Part shown: positions 18,317 through 27,514 of the stretch, one piece after another | How positions within the stretch are numbered: the first letter of the stretch is position 1 | Layout of the letters: each line of letters begins with the position of its first letter | Assembly: GCF_009677585.1 (NCBI RefSeq) | Contig: NZ_WKYV01000015.1 | Coordinates: 183,625 to 247,624, forward strand | Direction of reading: 5' to 3' | Length of the DNA stretch: 64,000 bases | Source of the DNA: Lactonifactor sp. BIOML-A5 | GTDB lineage: Bacteria > Bacillota > Clostridia > Lachnospirales > Lachnospiraceae | Position numbers and translations under genes: made by a program | Notes under the pieces: generated by a model | The model's input: the letters and a program-made list of their open reading frames with translations, nothing else | Told to the model about the DNA's origin: nothing | Database searches by the model: none

Positions 18317-19810
18317 ATGGGAAAACCAACAGGATTTTTAGACTATAAAAGAAAAACATCAGATGCAGAAGCACCGGAAGAAAGAATAAAACATTTTAAT
18401 GAGTTCCATGTTCACCTTCCTCTGGAAGAGCAGCAGCTCCAGGGGGCCAGGTGCATGGCCTGCGGGGTGCCTTTCTGCCAGTCGGGAATGATGCTGGCGG
18501 GGATGGCCTCTGGCTGTCCGCTCCACAATCTGGTGCCGGAGTGGAATGATCTGGTGTATCTTGGCAACTGGAAGCAGGCATACCGGCGCCTGAAGAAGAC
18601 AAATAATTTTCCGGAATTTACTTCCCGGGTATGTCCTGCTCTCTGTGAGGCGGCCTGTACCTGCAATCTGGACAGTCAGCCTGTATCCACAAAAGAAAAT
18701 GAATATGCAATTATCGAAAAGGCGTATGAAGAGGGATATGCAAAGGCCAATCCTCCTAAGGTCCGAACCGGTAAAAAGGTGGCTGTTGTGGGGAGCGGTC
18801 CCTCCGGCCTGGCAGCTGCGGATCAGCTGAACAGCAGGGGGCATTCCGTGACGGTATTTGAACGCTTCGACAGAATCGGAGGTCTTCTCAGGTATGGCAT
18901 ACCAAACATGAAGCTGGACAAATCCGTCATTGATCGGAAAATCGCAGTCATGGAGGAGGAAGGAGTAGAGTTTGTCACAAATGCAGATATCGGCAAAAAC
19001 TATAAGGCTGAGGATCTCCTGAAAAATTATGACAGAGTAATTCTGGCCTGCGGCGCTTCCAATCCCAGAGACATCAGCGCGCCGGGGAGGGATGCCAAGG
19101 GGATCCACTTTGCGGTGGATTTCCTGAGGGCTGCCACAAAGAGCCTGCTGGATTCGGAATTTGCAGATAAAAAATATATTGACGTGAAGGGAAAGAACGT
19201 GGTTGTTATCGGTGGAGGCGACACCGGCAATGACTGTGTGGGAACTTCTATCCGCCTGGGAGCAGCCAATGTAACGCAGCTGGAGATGATGCCAAAGGCC
19301 CCGGATGTGCGGGCGGCGAATAACCCTTGGCCAGAATGGCCAAAGATCTGCAAGACAGATTACGGGCAGGAAGAGGCCATTGCTATGTTTGGTCATGATC
19401 CCAGAATCTATCAGACTACAGTGAAAGAATTCGTGAAGAATAAAAAGGGAGAGCTGGAAAAGCTGATTACGGTAAAGCTGGAGAGCAAAAAAGACGAGAA
19501 AACAGGGCGCATGGTTATGGCGCCGGTGGAAGGCAGCGAGCAGGAGATGAAGGCTGAGGTTGTGCTGATCGCAGCAGGTTTTCTGGGCGCCCAGAAGTAT
19601 ATTGCCGATGCCTTTAAGGTTGATCTTTCCCCCCGGACGAATGTGGCCACCAGAGAAGGGGAATATGCTACCAGTGTGCCTAATGTATTCACAACGGGAG
19701 ATATGCACAGAGGACAGTCACTGGTCGTATGGGCCATCCGGGAAGGCCGGGAGGCAGCCAGAGAAGTGGATATCAGTCTGATGGGATACTCTAATTTATC
19801 GGTGCAGTGA
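18317..19810 (+). CDS. gltD: Glutamate synthase small subunit
   Basis: Supplies electrons from NAD(P)H to the large subunit; 497 residues. N-terminal Cys motifs (CMACGVPFC, then CPALCEAACTCNLD) bind two 4Fe-4S clusters. The FAD site is VAVVGSGPSGLAAA and the nucleotide site VVVIGGGDTGNDC. The start is ATG 18317, preceded by AGGAGGG 7-8 nt upstream; an earlier in-frame ATG at 18272 lies inside gltB and has no site. The gene ends at a strong terminator. The closely related subunits of dihydropyrimidine dehydrogenase and similar enzymes are excluded by the direct pairing with gltB. Confidence 0.97.
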   Translation: MGKPTGFLDYKRKTSDAEAPEERIKHFNEFHVHLPLEEQQLQGARCMACGVPFCQSGMMLAGMASGCPLHNLVPEWNDLVYLGNWKQAYRRLKKTNNFPEFTSRVCPALCEAACTCNLDSQPVSTKENEYAIIEKAYEEGYAKANPPKVRTGKKVAVVGSGPSGLAAADQLNSRGHSVTVFERFDRIGGLLRYGIPNMKLDKSVIDRKIAVMEEEGVEFVTNADIGKNYKAEDLLKNYDRVILACGASNPRDISAPGRDAKGIHFAVDFLRAATKSLLDSEFADKKYIDVKGKNVVVIGGGDTGNDCVGTSIRLGAANVTQLEMMPKAPDVRAANNPWPEWPKICKTDYGQEEAIAMFGHDPRIYQTTVKEFVKNKKGELEKLITVKLESKKDEKTGRMVMAPVEGSEQEMKAEVVLIAAGFLGAQKYIADAFKVDLSPRTNVATREGEYATSVPNVFTTGDMHRGQSLVVWAIREGREAAREVDISLMGYSNLSVQ

Positions 19811-19821
19811 CGAAATAATAA

Positions 19822-19866
19822 AAGGGGAGAAGAAATCTACTGAAAAGATTTCTTCTCCCCTTTTTT
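19822..19866. terminator. Bidirectional terminator between gltD and the AraC gene
   Basis: AAAGGGGAGAAGAAATC pairs perfectly with GATTTCTTCTCCCCTTT around a short loop. A run of T follows on the plus strand and TTTTATTATTT on the minus strand. Confidence 0.85.
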
Positions 19867-19872
19867 GCGGAA

Positions 19873-20724
19873 TCAGGATTCCTGCAGCATTGCTTTTCCG
19901 ATTCTGTGCTTCTTTCGATACAGATTGGGGGTAACGCCCGCATATTTTTTGAAAGACTGAGAAAAGTAATTAGAGGAAGAAAAACCGGTCATATGAGCAA
20001 TCTGAGTAATGCTGTAATCGGAATTCTTCAGAAGCTCCTTGCTGTTCAGGATTCTCCGCTCCAGAAGATAGTTAATGGGTGAGGTCTCATAGGCCTTTGA
20101 AAACATATGGGACAGATAAAACTTGTTCAAGTGGGACAGCTCCGCGAGAGAATCCAGGGTAAGGGAATCCTGGTAGTGGGTATCAATATACTCTTTCACG
20201 AACTCGCATTCAGCCGGAATATCTTTGGGGGCTGCCAGTGAAAAACTGTCGCCGGTTATTCTCTGGGTCCGCAGAAGAAAAATCATAAAATAATGCTGGC
20301 AGATCTGCTCATAGGAACTTTTTTTGTGCTTTACCTCATCCAGCATAGTCTGAAGCAGAGGAAGGATGCTGCTTCTGTGGTTCTGAAAATCATAGATGTG
20401 ACAGTCCAGGGTGTCGGAGAAAAACTGAAAACGGAGATTTTCTATCCCCAGTGCAATGTAAACCAGTGGTTTGTCTGTAGATGACTTTTCTGTGTGCTTT
20501 ACATTGGGATTAATGATAATTAAAGTGTCTTTGCAGATGGGAAACTGGTGAGATTCCGTGCAAAAATATCCGCTGCCTTCCACCACATAAAATAATTCTG
20601 CAAAGCTGTGGGTATGAAGCAGGCTGATCCAATCCTTTCCGTAAGAGGAAGAGGAAATATATAATAAACGTTCAAGAGGCTGACGGTTGTAGACCTCAGC
20701 CATGGAATATTGTACATGTGCCAT
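19873..20724 (-). CDS. AraC-family transcriptional regulator of the GH112 locus
   Basis: A 283-residue regulator. The N-terminal half is a cupin-like sensor (SFAELFYVVEGSGYF), and the last 100 residues carry two helix-turn-helix motifs (SLAELSHLNKFYLSHMFSKA, then SITQIAHMTGFSSSNYFSQ) with the family signature running to the C-terminus. The start ATG 20724 has AAGGAGT 5 nt upstream. It is divergent from the GH112 phosphorylase gene with 176 bp between them. Its own -35 box overlaps a 13-bp motif that also occurs before the ABC importer genes, so autoregulation and control of the locus are likely (inference). The ligand is probably galacto-N-biose, lacto-N-biose or a derivative. Confidence 0.93.
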   Translation of the reverse strand: MAHVQYSMAEVYNRQPLERLLYISSSSYGKDWISLLHTHSFAELFYVVEGSGYFCTESHQFPICKDTLIIINPNVKHTEKSSTDKPLVYIALGIENLRFQFFSDTLDCHIYDFQNHRSSILPLLQTMLDEVKHKKSSYEQICQHYFMIFLLRTQRITGDSFSLAAPKDIPAECEFVKEYIDTHYQDSLTLDSLAELSHLNKFYLSHMFSKAYETSPINYLLERRILNSKELLKNSDYSITQIAHMTGFSSSNYFSQSFKKYAGVTPNLYRKKHRIGKAMLQES

Positions 20725-20753
20725 AAGAGACTCCTTAAAAAAATAATAGTATA

Positions 20754-20782
20754 ATTATAGCATTTTCAGTGGGGAAAGACAA
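20754..20782 (-). promoter_or_regulatory. Promoter of the AraC gene
   Basis: Read on the minus strand: TTGTCT (20782-20777), 17-bp spacer, TATAAT (20759-20754). The -35 box is part of the repeated 13-bp motif at 20775-20787. Confidence 0.55.
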
Positions 20783-20787
20783 GATAT
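20775..20787. promoter_or_regulatory. Candidate AraC operator, copy 1
   Basis: AAAGACAAGATAT, identical to 24194-24206. It overlaps the -35 box of the AraC gene and lies about 60-70 bp upstream of the predicted transcription start of the phosphorylase gene. Confidence 0.5.
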
Positions 20788-20811
20788 ATAACTTATTGAG
20801 CAACAATGGAG

Positions 20812-20840
20812 TTGAAGGCAGAAAACTATTTTTTTATACT
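20812..20840 (+). promoter_or_regulatory. Promoter of the GH112 phosphorylase gene
   Basis: TTGAAG, 17-bp spacer, TATACT, 60 bp before the ATG. Confidence 0.5.
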
Positions 20841-20900
20841 GAATTTAATCATGTAGATCTAGTAACAGAATGCAGAAACGGGAAGGTAAGGAGATAAACT

Positions 20901-23066
20901 ATGGAAGAGTATGGTTTTGGAAGAGTGACAATACCAACAGATATGGATATTGTACAGGAGACAAAAGAAGTGGTAAAGCGCTGGGGGGCGGATGCCATTC
21001 GGGACTGCGACGGGACAGATTATCCGGATGAATTAAAGAATATCGGAGTTAAGGTATACTCAACCTATTATACGACCCGGAAAGATAATGAGTGGGCAAA
21101 GGCGAACCCTGACGAAATCCAGCAGATGTATATCATGACTTCCTTTCATAATGCAGACAAAGAGAAGCTCAGCATTCATTTAATGGACCATCTCTATCCG
21201 GATATGCTGAAGGTGAATACCCGGGATGATATAAAAAGATGGTGGGAAGTCATAGACCGCACCACAGGTGAGGTGGTTCCTGTGGACCGGTGGAACTATG
21301 ACGAAGAATCCGGCAGTGTTGTCATAGAGCCTGCCAGCCTTTATCATGAGTATACGGTGAGTTTTCTGGCTTATATTATGTGGGATCCGGTTCATATGTA
21401 CAACTCGGTCACAAACGGATGGAAGGATGTGGAGCATCAGGTGACCTTTGATGTGCGTCAGCCCAAGACCAGAGCTTATTCCATGGAGCGGCTGCGCCGT
21501 TTTCTGGAGAAAAATCCTCATGTGAATGTGGTACGTTTTACAACGTTCTTCCATCAGTTCACCCTGATATTTGATGAACTTGCCAGAGAAAAATATGTGG
21601 ACTGGTACGGGTATTCTGCATCGGTCAGCCCTTATATACTGGAACAGTTTGAGCAGGAGGCAGGCTACCGGTTCCGCCCGGAATTTATTATTGATCAGGG
21701 ATATATGAATAACACCTACCGGATACCTTCCAGGGAATTCAGGGACTTTCAGGATTTTCAGCGCAAAGAGGTAGCCAAACTGGCAAAAGAAATGGTAGAT
21801 ATCACACATGAATACGGCAGAGAAGCCATGATGTTCCTGGGTGACCACTGGATTGGCATGGAGCCCTTTATGGATGAATTCCAAAGCATTGGCCTTGACG
21901 CTGTGGTGGGAAGTGTGGGCAACGGTTCCACCCTCCGTCTTATCAGTGATATACCGGGGGTAAAATATACAGAGGGAAGATTCCTTCCGTATTTCTTCCC
22001 GGATGTCTTCCATGAAGGAGGAGACCCGGTGAAAGAGGCAAAAGTGAACTGGGTAACTGCGAGACGGGCGATCCTCAGGAAACCCATTGACCGGATCGGC
22101 TATGGGGGATACCTGAAACTGGCCCTGGAATTTCCGGAATTTATGGACTATGTGCAGAGCGTGTGTGAGGAATTCCGGCTTTTGTATTCCAATATAAAGG
22201 GAACCACTCCTTACTGCATCAAAAAAGTGGCTGTCCTGAACTGCTGGGGAAGAATGCGTGCCTGGGGCAATCACATGGTTCATCACGCGCTGTATTATAA
22301 ACAGAACTATTCTTATGCAGGCATTATAGAGGCTCTGAGCGGTGCACCCTTTGCGGTTGAATTTATCAGCTTTGACGATATCCGCAGGGACGAACATCTC
22401 CTGGACAGTATTGATGTTATCATCAACGTGGGGGATGCCGGCACGGCATACAGCGGAGGTGAAAACTGGATCGATGAGAAAATCATTACGGCTGTGAAAA
22501 AATTTATATACCAGGGAGGCGGTTTTATCGGTGTCGGGGAACCTGCCGCCTATCAGTGGGAAGGCAGGTTTTTCCAGCTGGCCACGGTAATGGGGGTTGA
22601 GGAAGAAAATGGATTCAACCTGAATAAGGATAAGTATAACTGGGAAGAACATGCGCACTTTATCACAGAAGACTGCCGGGGTGAAATTGACTTTGGTGAG
22701 GGAAAGAAGAATATATTTGCCCTGGAAGGAACAACGGTTCTAAAACAGATTGACAAAGAAGTGCAGCTGGCGGTAAATTCTTTCGGCAGGGGAAGAAGTG
22801 TATACATCAGCGGGCTTCCTTACAGTTTTGAGAACAGCAGGCTTTTGTACCGGGCTGTGCTTTGGGCCGCGTCAGACGAAGAAAATATCAGACACTGGTT
22901 CAGCACAAATTATAATGTGGAGGTACATGCCTATATTAAAAATAATAAATACTGTGTGGTTAACAATACCTATGAGCCTCAGAGTACGGTAGTGTACCGG
23001 GGAGACGGCAGCAGCTTCCGGGCAGAGCTGGATGCCAATGAGATTATATGGTATGAGATAGGGTAA
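20901..23066 (+). CDS. 1,3-beta-galactosyl-N-acetylhexosamine phosphorylase (GH112)
   Basis: Splits galacto-N-biose or lacto-N-biose with phosphate into galactose 1-phosphate and GalNAc or GlcNAc (EC 2.4.1.211), in the cytosol after import. The protein has 721 residues, as usual for the family. It opens with GRVTIPTD and RWGADAIRDCDGTD and contains the GDHWIG segment, whose Asp315 corresponds by position to the presumed general acid. A glutamine-amidotransferase-like fold follows (INVGDAGTAYSGGENW), then a beta domain. No signal peptide. GAGATAAACT with AGGAG precedes the ATG. Unlike the Bifidobacterium cluster, no N-acetylhexosamine 1-kinase or galT/galE is adjacent, so later steps must be encoded elsewhere. 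LNB versus GNB preference cannot be read. Confidence 0.95.
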   Translation: MEEYGFGRVTIPTDMDIVQETKEVVKRWGADAIRDCDGTDYPDELKNIGVKVYSTYYTTRKDNEWAKANPDEIQQMYIMTSFHNADKEKLSIHLMDHLYPDMLKVNTRDDIKRWWEVIDRTTGEVVPVDRWNYDEESGSVVIEPASLYHEYTVSFLAYIMWDPVHMYNSVTNGWKDVEHQVTFDVRQPKTRAYSMERLRRFLEKNPHVNVVRFTTFFHQFTLIFDELAREKYVDWYGYSASVSPYILEQFEQEAGYRFRPEFIIDQGYMNNTYRIPSREFRDFQDFQRKEVAKLAKEMVDITHEYGREAMMFLGDHWIGMEPFMDEFQSIGLDAVVGSVGNGSTLRLISDIPGVKYTEGRFLPYFFPDVFHEGGDPVKEAKVNWVTARRAILRKPIDRIGYGGYLKLALEFPEFMDYVQSVCEEFRLLYSNIKGTTPYCIKKVAVLNCWGRMRAWGNHMVHHALYYKQNYSYAGIIEALSGAPFAVEFISFDDIRRDEHLLDSIDVIINVGDAGTAYSGGENWIDEKIITAVKKFIYQGGGFIGVGEPAAYQWEGRFFQLATVMGVEEENGFNLNKDKYNWEEHAHFITEDCRGEIDFGEGKKNIFALEGTTVLKQIDKEVQLAVNSFGRGRSVYISGLPYSFENSRLLYRAVLWAASDEENIRHWFSTNYNVEVHAYIKNNKYCVVNNTYEPQSTVVYRGDGSSFRAELDANEIIWYEIG

Positions 23067-23090
23067 GGGGGCTTATGCCCCCTTTATTTT
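23065..23090. terminator. Compact bidirectional terminator
   Basis: AAGGGGGC-TTAT-GCCCCCTT followed by TATTTT. It overlaps the stop codon of the phosphorylase gene and reaches into the stop codon of the convergent GH43 gene. Confidence 0.7.
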
Positions 23091-24004
23091 GTGTGCTGGA
23101 ACGGATATTCTGTAAAAGAAATACTCAGATCCATTCCATCCACAGTTACGGGCAGGATACTGTAGCCGGATGCTTTTAGGTTTTCAGGCTTCCAGTGATC
23201 CAGCATCAAATAAAAGTGTCCGTCTTTTTCAAAAACAAAGGTACTCTGGCCGTAAAAGGTTTTGCGGTAATTTTCCCCCTCGCAGGGATTGTCGATGAGC
23301 TTCCAGCCTGTTAAAAGATTAGAAGAGATGCCGTACAGGGCGCTGTTGGGATCCCAGCCGGTGCAGCCGGAGGTGATCATATAATACAGGCCCTGGTGAA
23401 AGAAAACAGCCGGGGCTTCTCTCTCCTGATCTGGAAATATCTTTGTGCAGACACCGGTAAAGTGAAGATAATCCTCCGTCAACTGGCTGATTCGGAGCGT
23501 TTTATTCCAGTCTGAGCTGTGAATCAGATATACGCGCTGATCCAGATCCTGAAACAGAGTCATATCCCTGCAGTCCGAGCGATTGGGAATATCACTGTAC
23601 AAATAGGTGAATGGGCCGGTGGGGACGTCTGCTGTAGCTACGCCGGCTCTGGCGGAGCGGTAGTCCGGGGTATCTATATGCATCCACATGACAAATTTTC
23701 CGGTTTTTTGGTTGTAGATTACCTTAGGACGCTCGCAGACCATATCACGGTATAAATCACTGTCCGGTGCGGCAGAAGCAGGAAGGACAATCCCCTCATT
23801 TTTCCAGTCCATGCAGTTTTTCGACGAATAGCAGGAGATACCTATGAAATCTACCCGGATATCACCGGAGGGAGCAAAGGAAGTCGGGCCGTTTTTGTTT
23901 TCTCCGTACCAATAATAGGTATCGCCGTGCTGAAGAATCATTCCTCCGTGAGCCTGAATAGGATTTCCGTCCGTATCATACCAAAGAGTGCCATTTTTAT
24001 TCAT
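23084..24004 (-). CDS. Cytoplasmic GH43-family glycoside hydrolase
   Basis: A 306-residue five-bladed beta-propeller enzyme. The N-terminus (LWYDTDGNPIQAHGG, then YYWYGENK) matches the GH43 groups that contain exo-beta-1,3-galactanases and related enzymes. Later acidic motifs fit the GH43 Asp/Asp/Glu triad (SDCRDMTLFQD; EREAPAVFF with its Glu), but exact catalytic residues are not assigned. There is no signal peptide, so it acts on imported oligosaccharides, which agrees with the neighbouring importer. It is divergent from the solute-binding-protein gene and has its own good promoter. Activity on a beta-linked galactose unit is plausible but not proven; GH43 also holds xylosidases and arabinofuranosidases. 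Confidence 0.85.
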   Translation of the reverse strand: MNKNGTLWYDTDGNPIQAHGGMILQHGDTYYWYGENKNGPTSFAPSGDIRVDFIGISCYSSKNCMDWKNEGIVLPASAAPDSDLYRDMVCERPKVIYNQKTGKFVMWMHIDTPDYRSARAGVATADVPTGPFTYLYSDIPNRSDCRDMTLFQDLDQRVYLIHSSDWNKTLRISQLTEDYLHFTGVCTKIFPDQEREAPAVFFHQGLYYMITSGCTGWDPNSALYGISSNLLTGWKLIDNPCEGENYRKTFYGQSTFVFEKDGHFYLMLDHWKPENLKASGYSILPVTVDGMDLSISFTEYPFQHTK

Positions 24005-24042
24005 ATTTGCTGTACATTCCTTTCTCTTTTGAAGTTGCCATA

Positions 24043-24071
24043 ATTATAAAGGCAGGATACTTTTTTTTCAA
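24043..24071 (-). promoter_or_regulatory. Promoter of the GH43 gene
   Basis: Read on the minus strand: TTGAAA (24071-24066), 17-bp spacer, TATAAT (24048-24043), about 40 bp before the start codon. Confidence 0.6.
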
Positions 24072-24193
24072 CCTGGAAATTTATTGGAAATGATAGCTGC
24101 CAAAATCTACACAGCTCATATTGTGGTTGAAATGCACTGATTATTTTAATAAAATAGTATTTCTTTTGTGTAAAAAGCAAAATATATAAAAGT

Positions 24194-24206
24194 AAAGACA
24201 AGATAT
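24194..24206. promoter_or_regulatory. Candidate AraC operator, copy 2
   Basis: AAAGACAAGATAT, the same 13 bp as at 20775-20787, between the GH43 and binding-protein genes. It lies 27 bp upstream of a possible -10 box TATGAT (24233-24238) that lacks a good -35 box, the layout of an activator-dependent promoter. Confidence 0.5.
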
Positions 24207-24280
24207 TTATAGAATTAGAAGTAAAACTAGGCTATGATAAAAACATCTCAAGGAAATATCATTTATGGAGGGAAAAAGGT

Positions 24281-25639
24281 ATGAAAAGGAAAGAAGTAAC
24301 AAGATGGCTTGCTTTGGGACTTGCAGCAGTAATGTCAACCACCATTCTCGCAGGCTGTGGGAATACAGACGACAGTTCAAAGGGTGGTGATGACGCTAAA
24401 GGGGACGGGGGACAGGTGCTGAAAGTAGCTGCATTTGAAGGCGGTTACGGCGCAGAACTCTGGAGTGAGGTCGCCAAAGCGTTTGAGGAAACCCATGAGG
24501 GTGTAACCGTTGAACTGCAGGTTGATAAAAAGATTGAAGATAAGATTACGCCTGCTATGAAGAGCGGTGACTACCCGGACGTAATCCACTGTGCCACAGG
24601 ACGAGATGCCGGTCTTACTGAGACAATTACAAAGGAAAAAGGCCTTACCTGTCTGGATGATGTGCTGGATATGACAGTTCCGGGAGAAGAGGTCACAGTA
24701 AGAGAAAAAATCCTTCCGGGATTTCTCGATACCCTGGGAACTATGCCTTACAATGACGGAAAAACATATTATGCGCCTATGTTCTACAGCCCCTGCGGAC
24801 TTTTCTACAACGCAGGCCTGCTGAAAGAAAAAGGCTGGGAAGTTCCGAAGACATGGGATGAAATGTGGGAGCTGGGTGATAAAGCAAAAGCTGAGGGAAT
24901 CTCCTTATTCACCTATCCTCATGCGGGATACTTCGACGCATTTATCTACGCAACCCTGGAGTCTTCGGGCGGTGCGGATTTCTATAACGAATGCATGACG
25001 TATAAAGACGGCATATGGGAATCACCGGAGGCAACCGCAGTATTCGAGACAATCGGCAAACTGGCACAGTATGTAGAACCTACAACTCTGGGTAATGCCA
25101 ATGAAGAAAGTTTTACAAAAAATCAGCAGTTAATCCTGGACAACAAAGCAATCTTCTGTCCGAACGGAACCTGGCTTCCGGGAGAAATGGCAGATGCACC
25201 GAGAGCAGAAGGATTTGAGTGGGGATTCTCAGCAGTTCCTGCAGTATCAGATTCTCAGAAACCTTCTTCCTTTACCTTCTTTGAGCAGATGTGGATTCCG
25301 GCGGAAGGAAAGAACCAGGATCTGGCTAAAGAGTGGATTGCATTTATGTACTCTGACAAAGCAGCTGACATCTTTGCGAAGTCTAATGCCATTCAGCCAA
25401 TAGTTGGGATTTCAGAAAAACTTACAGGCGACAATAAAATGTTCTACAGTGTATATGATAACGACGCAGCAGTACCTGTAATGGGCGGATTCGCCTCTAC
25501 TAATCCGGTGGAAGGTGTATCCATGAATGACACCCTGTTCAGGGCAGTGGATAGTATCGTAAGCGGAGATAAAACAGTTGCAGACTGGCAGAAGTCAGTA
25601 GAGGAAGCTAGCGATAAGTTAAGAGAAGCTATGGAGTAA
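24281..25639 (+). CDS. Sugar ABC transporter substrate-binding lipoprotein
   Basis: Extracellular binding protein of a CUT1-type importer, 452 residues. The signal peptide ends in the lipobox LAGC with Cys26 as the lipidation site, followed by a Gly/Asp/Ser-rich linker (about 27-45) and a family 1 solute-binding fold (KVAAFEGGYGAELWSEVAKAFEE). GGAGGG lies 9 nt before the ATG. It is first in an operon with two permeases and a small membrane protein. Substrate is inferred from the locus as lacto-N-biose, galacto-N-biose or a longer glycan that carries them. The ATPase subunit is missing, so a shared MsiK-like ATPase elsewhere must energise it, as is common in Firmicutes. Confidence 0.93.
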   Translation: MKRKEVTRWLALGLAAVMSTTILAGCGNTDDSSKGGDDAKGDGGQVLKVAAFEGGYGAELWSEVAKAFEETHEGVTVELQVDKKIEDKITPAMKSGDYPDVIHCATGRDAGLTETITKEKGLTCLDDVLDMTVPGEEVTVREKILPGFLDTLGTMPYNDGKTYYAPMFYSPCGLFYNAGLLKEKGWEVPKTWDEMWELGDKAKAEGISLFTYPHAGYFDAFIYATLESSGGADFYNECMTYKDGIWESPEATAVFETIGKLAQYVEPTTLGNANEESFTKNQQLILDNKAIFCPNGTWLPGEMADAPRAEGFEWGFSAVPAVSDSQKPSSFTFFEQMWIPAEGKNQDLAKEWIAFMYSDKAADIFAKSNAIQPIVGISEKLTGDNKMFYSVYDNDAAVPVMGGFASTNPVEGVSMNDTLFRAVDSIVSGDKTVADWQKSVEEASDKLREAME

Positions 25640-25711
25640 TCTATACAACAGGAAAAAGGGCATTCTATAATGTCCTTTTTTCTTCGCAAAAGGGAGAAAG
25701 GAGGAACGGGA

Positions 25712-26605
25712 ATGAAACATAGGAAAGGAAGAAATGGTTTTATTGCAGTGTGTGTGCTGCCAGCAGTTATTCTTTTCATAATTTTCATGATAGTCCCAAC
25801 AATAAATGTATTTAAAATGTCCTTATATAAATGGGGCGGATTTTCCAATAACAAGACATTTGTGGGATTGAATAATTTTAGGATACTTTTTGAGGATCCC
25901 AAATTCTATCGGTCCTTCCAGAACTCAGTACTGCTGATTGTGATGGTTACTATTATTACAATGGTATTTTCCCTTGTCTTTGCAGCGATTCTGTCCAGAG
26001 AAAAGATCAAGGGCCAGAACTTCTTCAGAATTATTTTCTACATCCCCAACATTTTGTCTGTTGTTGTTATATCAGCCATCTTTTCCGCAATTTACGACCC
26101 CAGCCAGGGTCTGCTGAACAGTATCCTGTCCATATTCAGAGGCGCAAAAGCGGATCCTATTCTGTGGCTGGGCAATCAAAAGCTGGTAATCTACAGCCTT
26201 GTCATCGCTATGGTGTGGCAGGCAATCGGATATTATATGGTAATGTATATGGCAAGTATGTCCAGCGTACCGGAGAGCTTATATGAATCAGCCAATCTGG
26301 AAGGAGCGGGAAGACTTCATCAATTTTTTAATATAACCCTGCCCCTTATCTGGACAAATATCAGAACAACACTTACCTTTTTTATCATCAGTACCATTAA
26401 TCTGAGTTTCCTTTTTGTCAAGGCCATGACAGGAGGTAAGCCCGACGGAGCCAGTGAAGTATTTCTGAGCTATATGTACGGCCAGGCGTATACGAACTCA
26501 TCTTACGGATATGGTATGGCCATAGGAGTGATTGTATTCTTGTTCTCATTTGGATTGGCTGGACTTGTAAACCTGGCTACAAAGCGGGAGCCGCTGGAAT
26601 TTTAG
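25712..26605 (+). CDS. Sugar ABC transporter permease, MalF/UgpA type
   Basis: First membrane subunit of the importer, 297 residues with six predicted helices, beginning with IAVCVLPAVILFIIFMIVPT. The EAA loop that touches the ATPase is SVPESLYESANLEGAGRLHQF (about residues 190-210). The start is ATG 25712, preceded by AAAGGAGG 8 nt upstream; an in-frame ATG at 25670 lies in the intergenic region without a suitable site. The gap to the binding-protein gene is 72 nt and to the next permease gene 12 nt. Confidence 0.95.
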   Translation: MKHRKGRNGFIAVCVLPAVILFIIFMIVPTINVFKMSLYKWGGFSNNKTFVGLNNFRILFEDPKFYRSFQNSVLLIVMVTIITMVFSLVFAAILSREKIKGQNFFRIIFYIPNILSVVVISAIFSAIYDPSQGLLNSILSIFRGAKADPILWLGNQKLVIYSLVIAMVWQAIGYYMVMYMASMSSVPESLYESANLEGAGRLHQFFNITLPLIWTNIRTTLTFFIISTINLSFLFVKAMTGGKPDGASEVFLSYMYGQAYTNSSYGYGMAIGVIVFLFSFGLAGLVNLATKREPLEF

Positions 26606-26617
26606 GAGGGTGAGAAT

Positions 26618-27490
26618 ATGAAGAAAAATGGAAAAGACACGCTGTATAAGGTGTTCATATACATTGTACTGCTGCTTCTGGCAATCAGTATTGCAGTTCC
26701 AGTGGGCTGGGTATTTCTGGCCTCCGTTAAGGAAAATGCAGAGTTCTACGGCAATCCATGGACACTGCCCAAAGGCATTTATTTTCAGAACTTTATCGAT
26801 GCCTTTCAGGGTGCCAAAATGGGAGAATATATGCTTAATTCCGTCATAGTTACGGTATTAGCGCTGCTGCTTCTCCTGGTAATCGCGCTGCCGGCAGCTT
26901 ATGTTCTGGCAAGATACCGCTTCAAAGGCAGCAAACTGTGTAATATTATGTTTATGGGAGGTTTATTTATCAATGTAAACTACATTGTTGTCCCCATATT
27001 CCTGATGTTTGTGGACGGAGACAAATTCCTGAACCGGGTATTCGGGAGCGGTTTTCTGTTAAATAACCTTTTTGTGCTGGCGCTGGTATATGCCTCCACC
27101 GCACTGCCCTTTACCATTTACCTGCTGTCCGGTTTCTTTGTATCAATTCCCAAAGATTACGAGGAGGCAGCTTTTGTAGACGGTGCCGGGTATTTCAAAA
27201 CGATGTTTTCAATTATGATGCCCATGGCAAGGCCAAGTATTATAACGGTAATTCTATTTAACTTCCTCTCCTTCTGGAACGAATATATCATTGCCATGAC
27301 CATGCTCACAGGAGAATCCAAGACACTTCCGGTAGGACTGATGCAGCTGATGCAGGCACAGCAGGCAGCCGCAAACTATGGCCGTCTCTATGCCGGTCTG
27401 GTTATTGTAATGCTGCCCACATTGATTCTGTATATCTGTGTGCAGAAGAAACTGACAGAAGGTATGAGCCTTGGAGGACTCAAGGGCTAG
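26618..27490 (+). CDS. Sugar ABC transporter permease, MalG/UgpE type
   Basis: Second membrane subunit of the importer, 290 residues, six predicted helices starting with VFIYIVLLLLAISIAVPVGW. The EAA loop is IPKDYEEAAFVDGAGYFKT (about residues 178-196). AGGAGGG lies 8 nt before the ATG. It pairs with the permease ending at 26605 to form the channel and is followed 24 nt later by a 55-residue membrane protein. The C-terminus GMSLGGLKG is the usual ending of this permease class. Confidence 0.95.
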   Translation: MKKNGKDTLYKVFIYIVLLLLAISIAVPVGWVFLASVKENAEFYGNPWTLPKGIYFQNFIDAFQGAKMGEYMLNSVIVTVLALLLLLVIALPAAYVLARYRFKGSKLCNIMFMGGLFINVNYIVVPIFLMFVDGDKFLNRVFGSGFLLNNLFVLALVYASTALPFTIYLLSGFFVSIPKDYEEAAFVDGAGYFKTMFSIMMPMARPSIITVILFNFLSFWNEYIIAMTMLTGESKTLPVGLMQLMQAQQAAANYGRLYAGLVIVMLPTLILYICVQKKLTEGMSLGGLKG

Positions 27491-27514
27491 GAGAGAACAC
27501 AGGAGGTGTGTGTT

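Noticed and set aside
18359..19708. Long open frame on the minus strand inside gltD
   Set aside because: It is a shadow of gltD, with no ribosome binding site and low-complexity, unfamiliar sequence; the plus-strand frame is clearly the gene.
21180..22658. Long open frame on the minus strand inside the GH112 gene
   Set aside because: Antisense shadow of a well-recognised enzyme, without start signals.
23590..23660. Possible attachment site or mobile element near the GH43 gene
   Set aside because: No integrase, inverted terminal repeats or tRNA are visible; the locus looks like normal chromosome.
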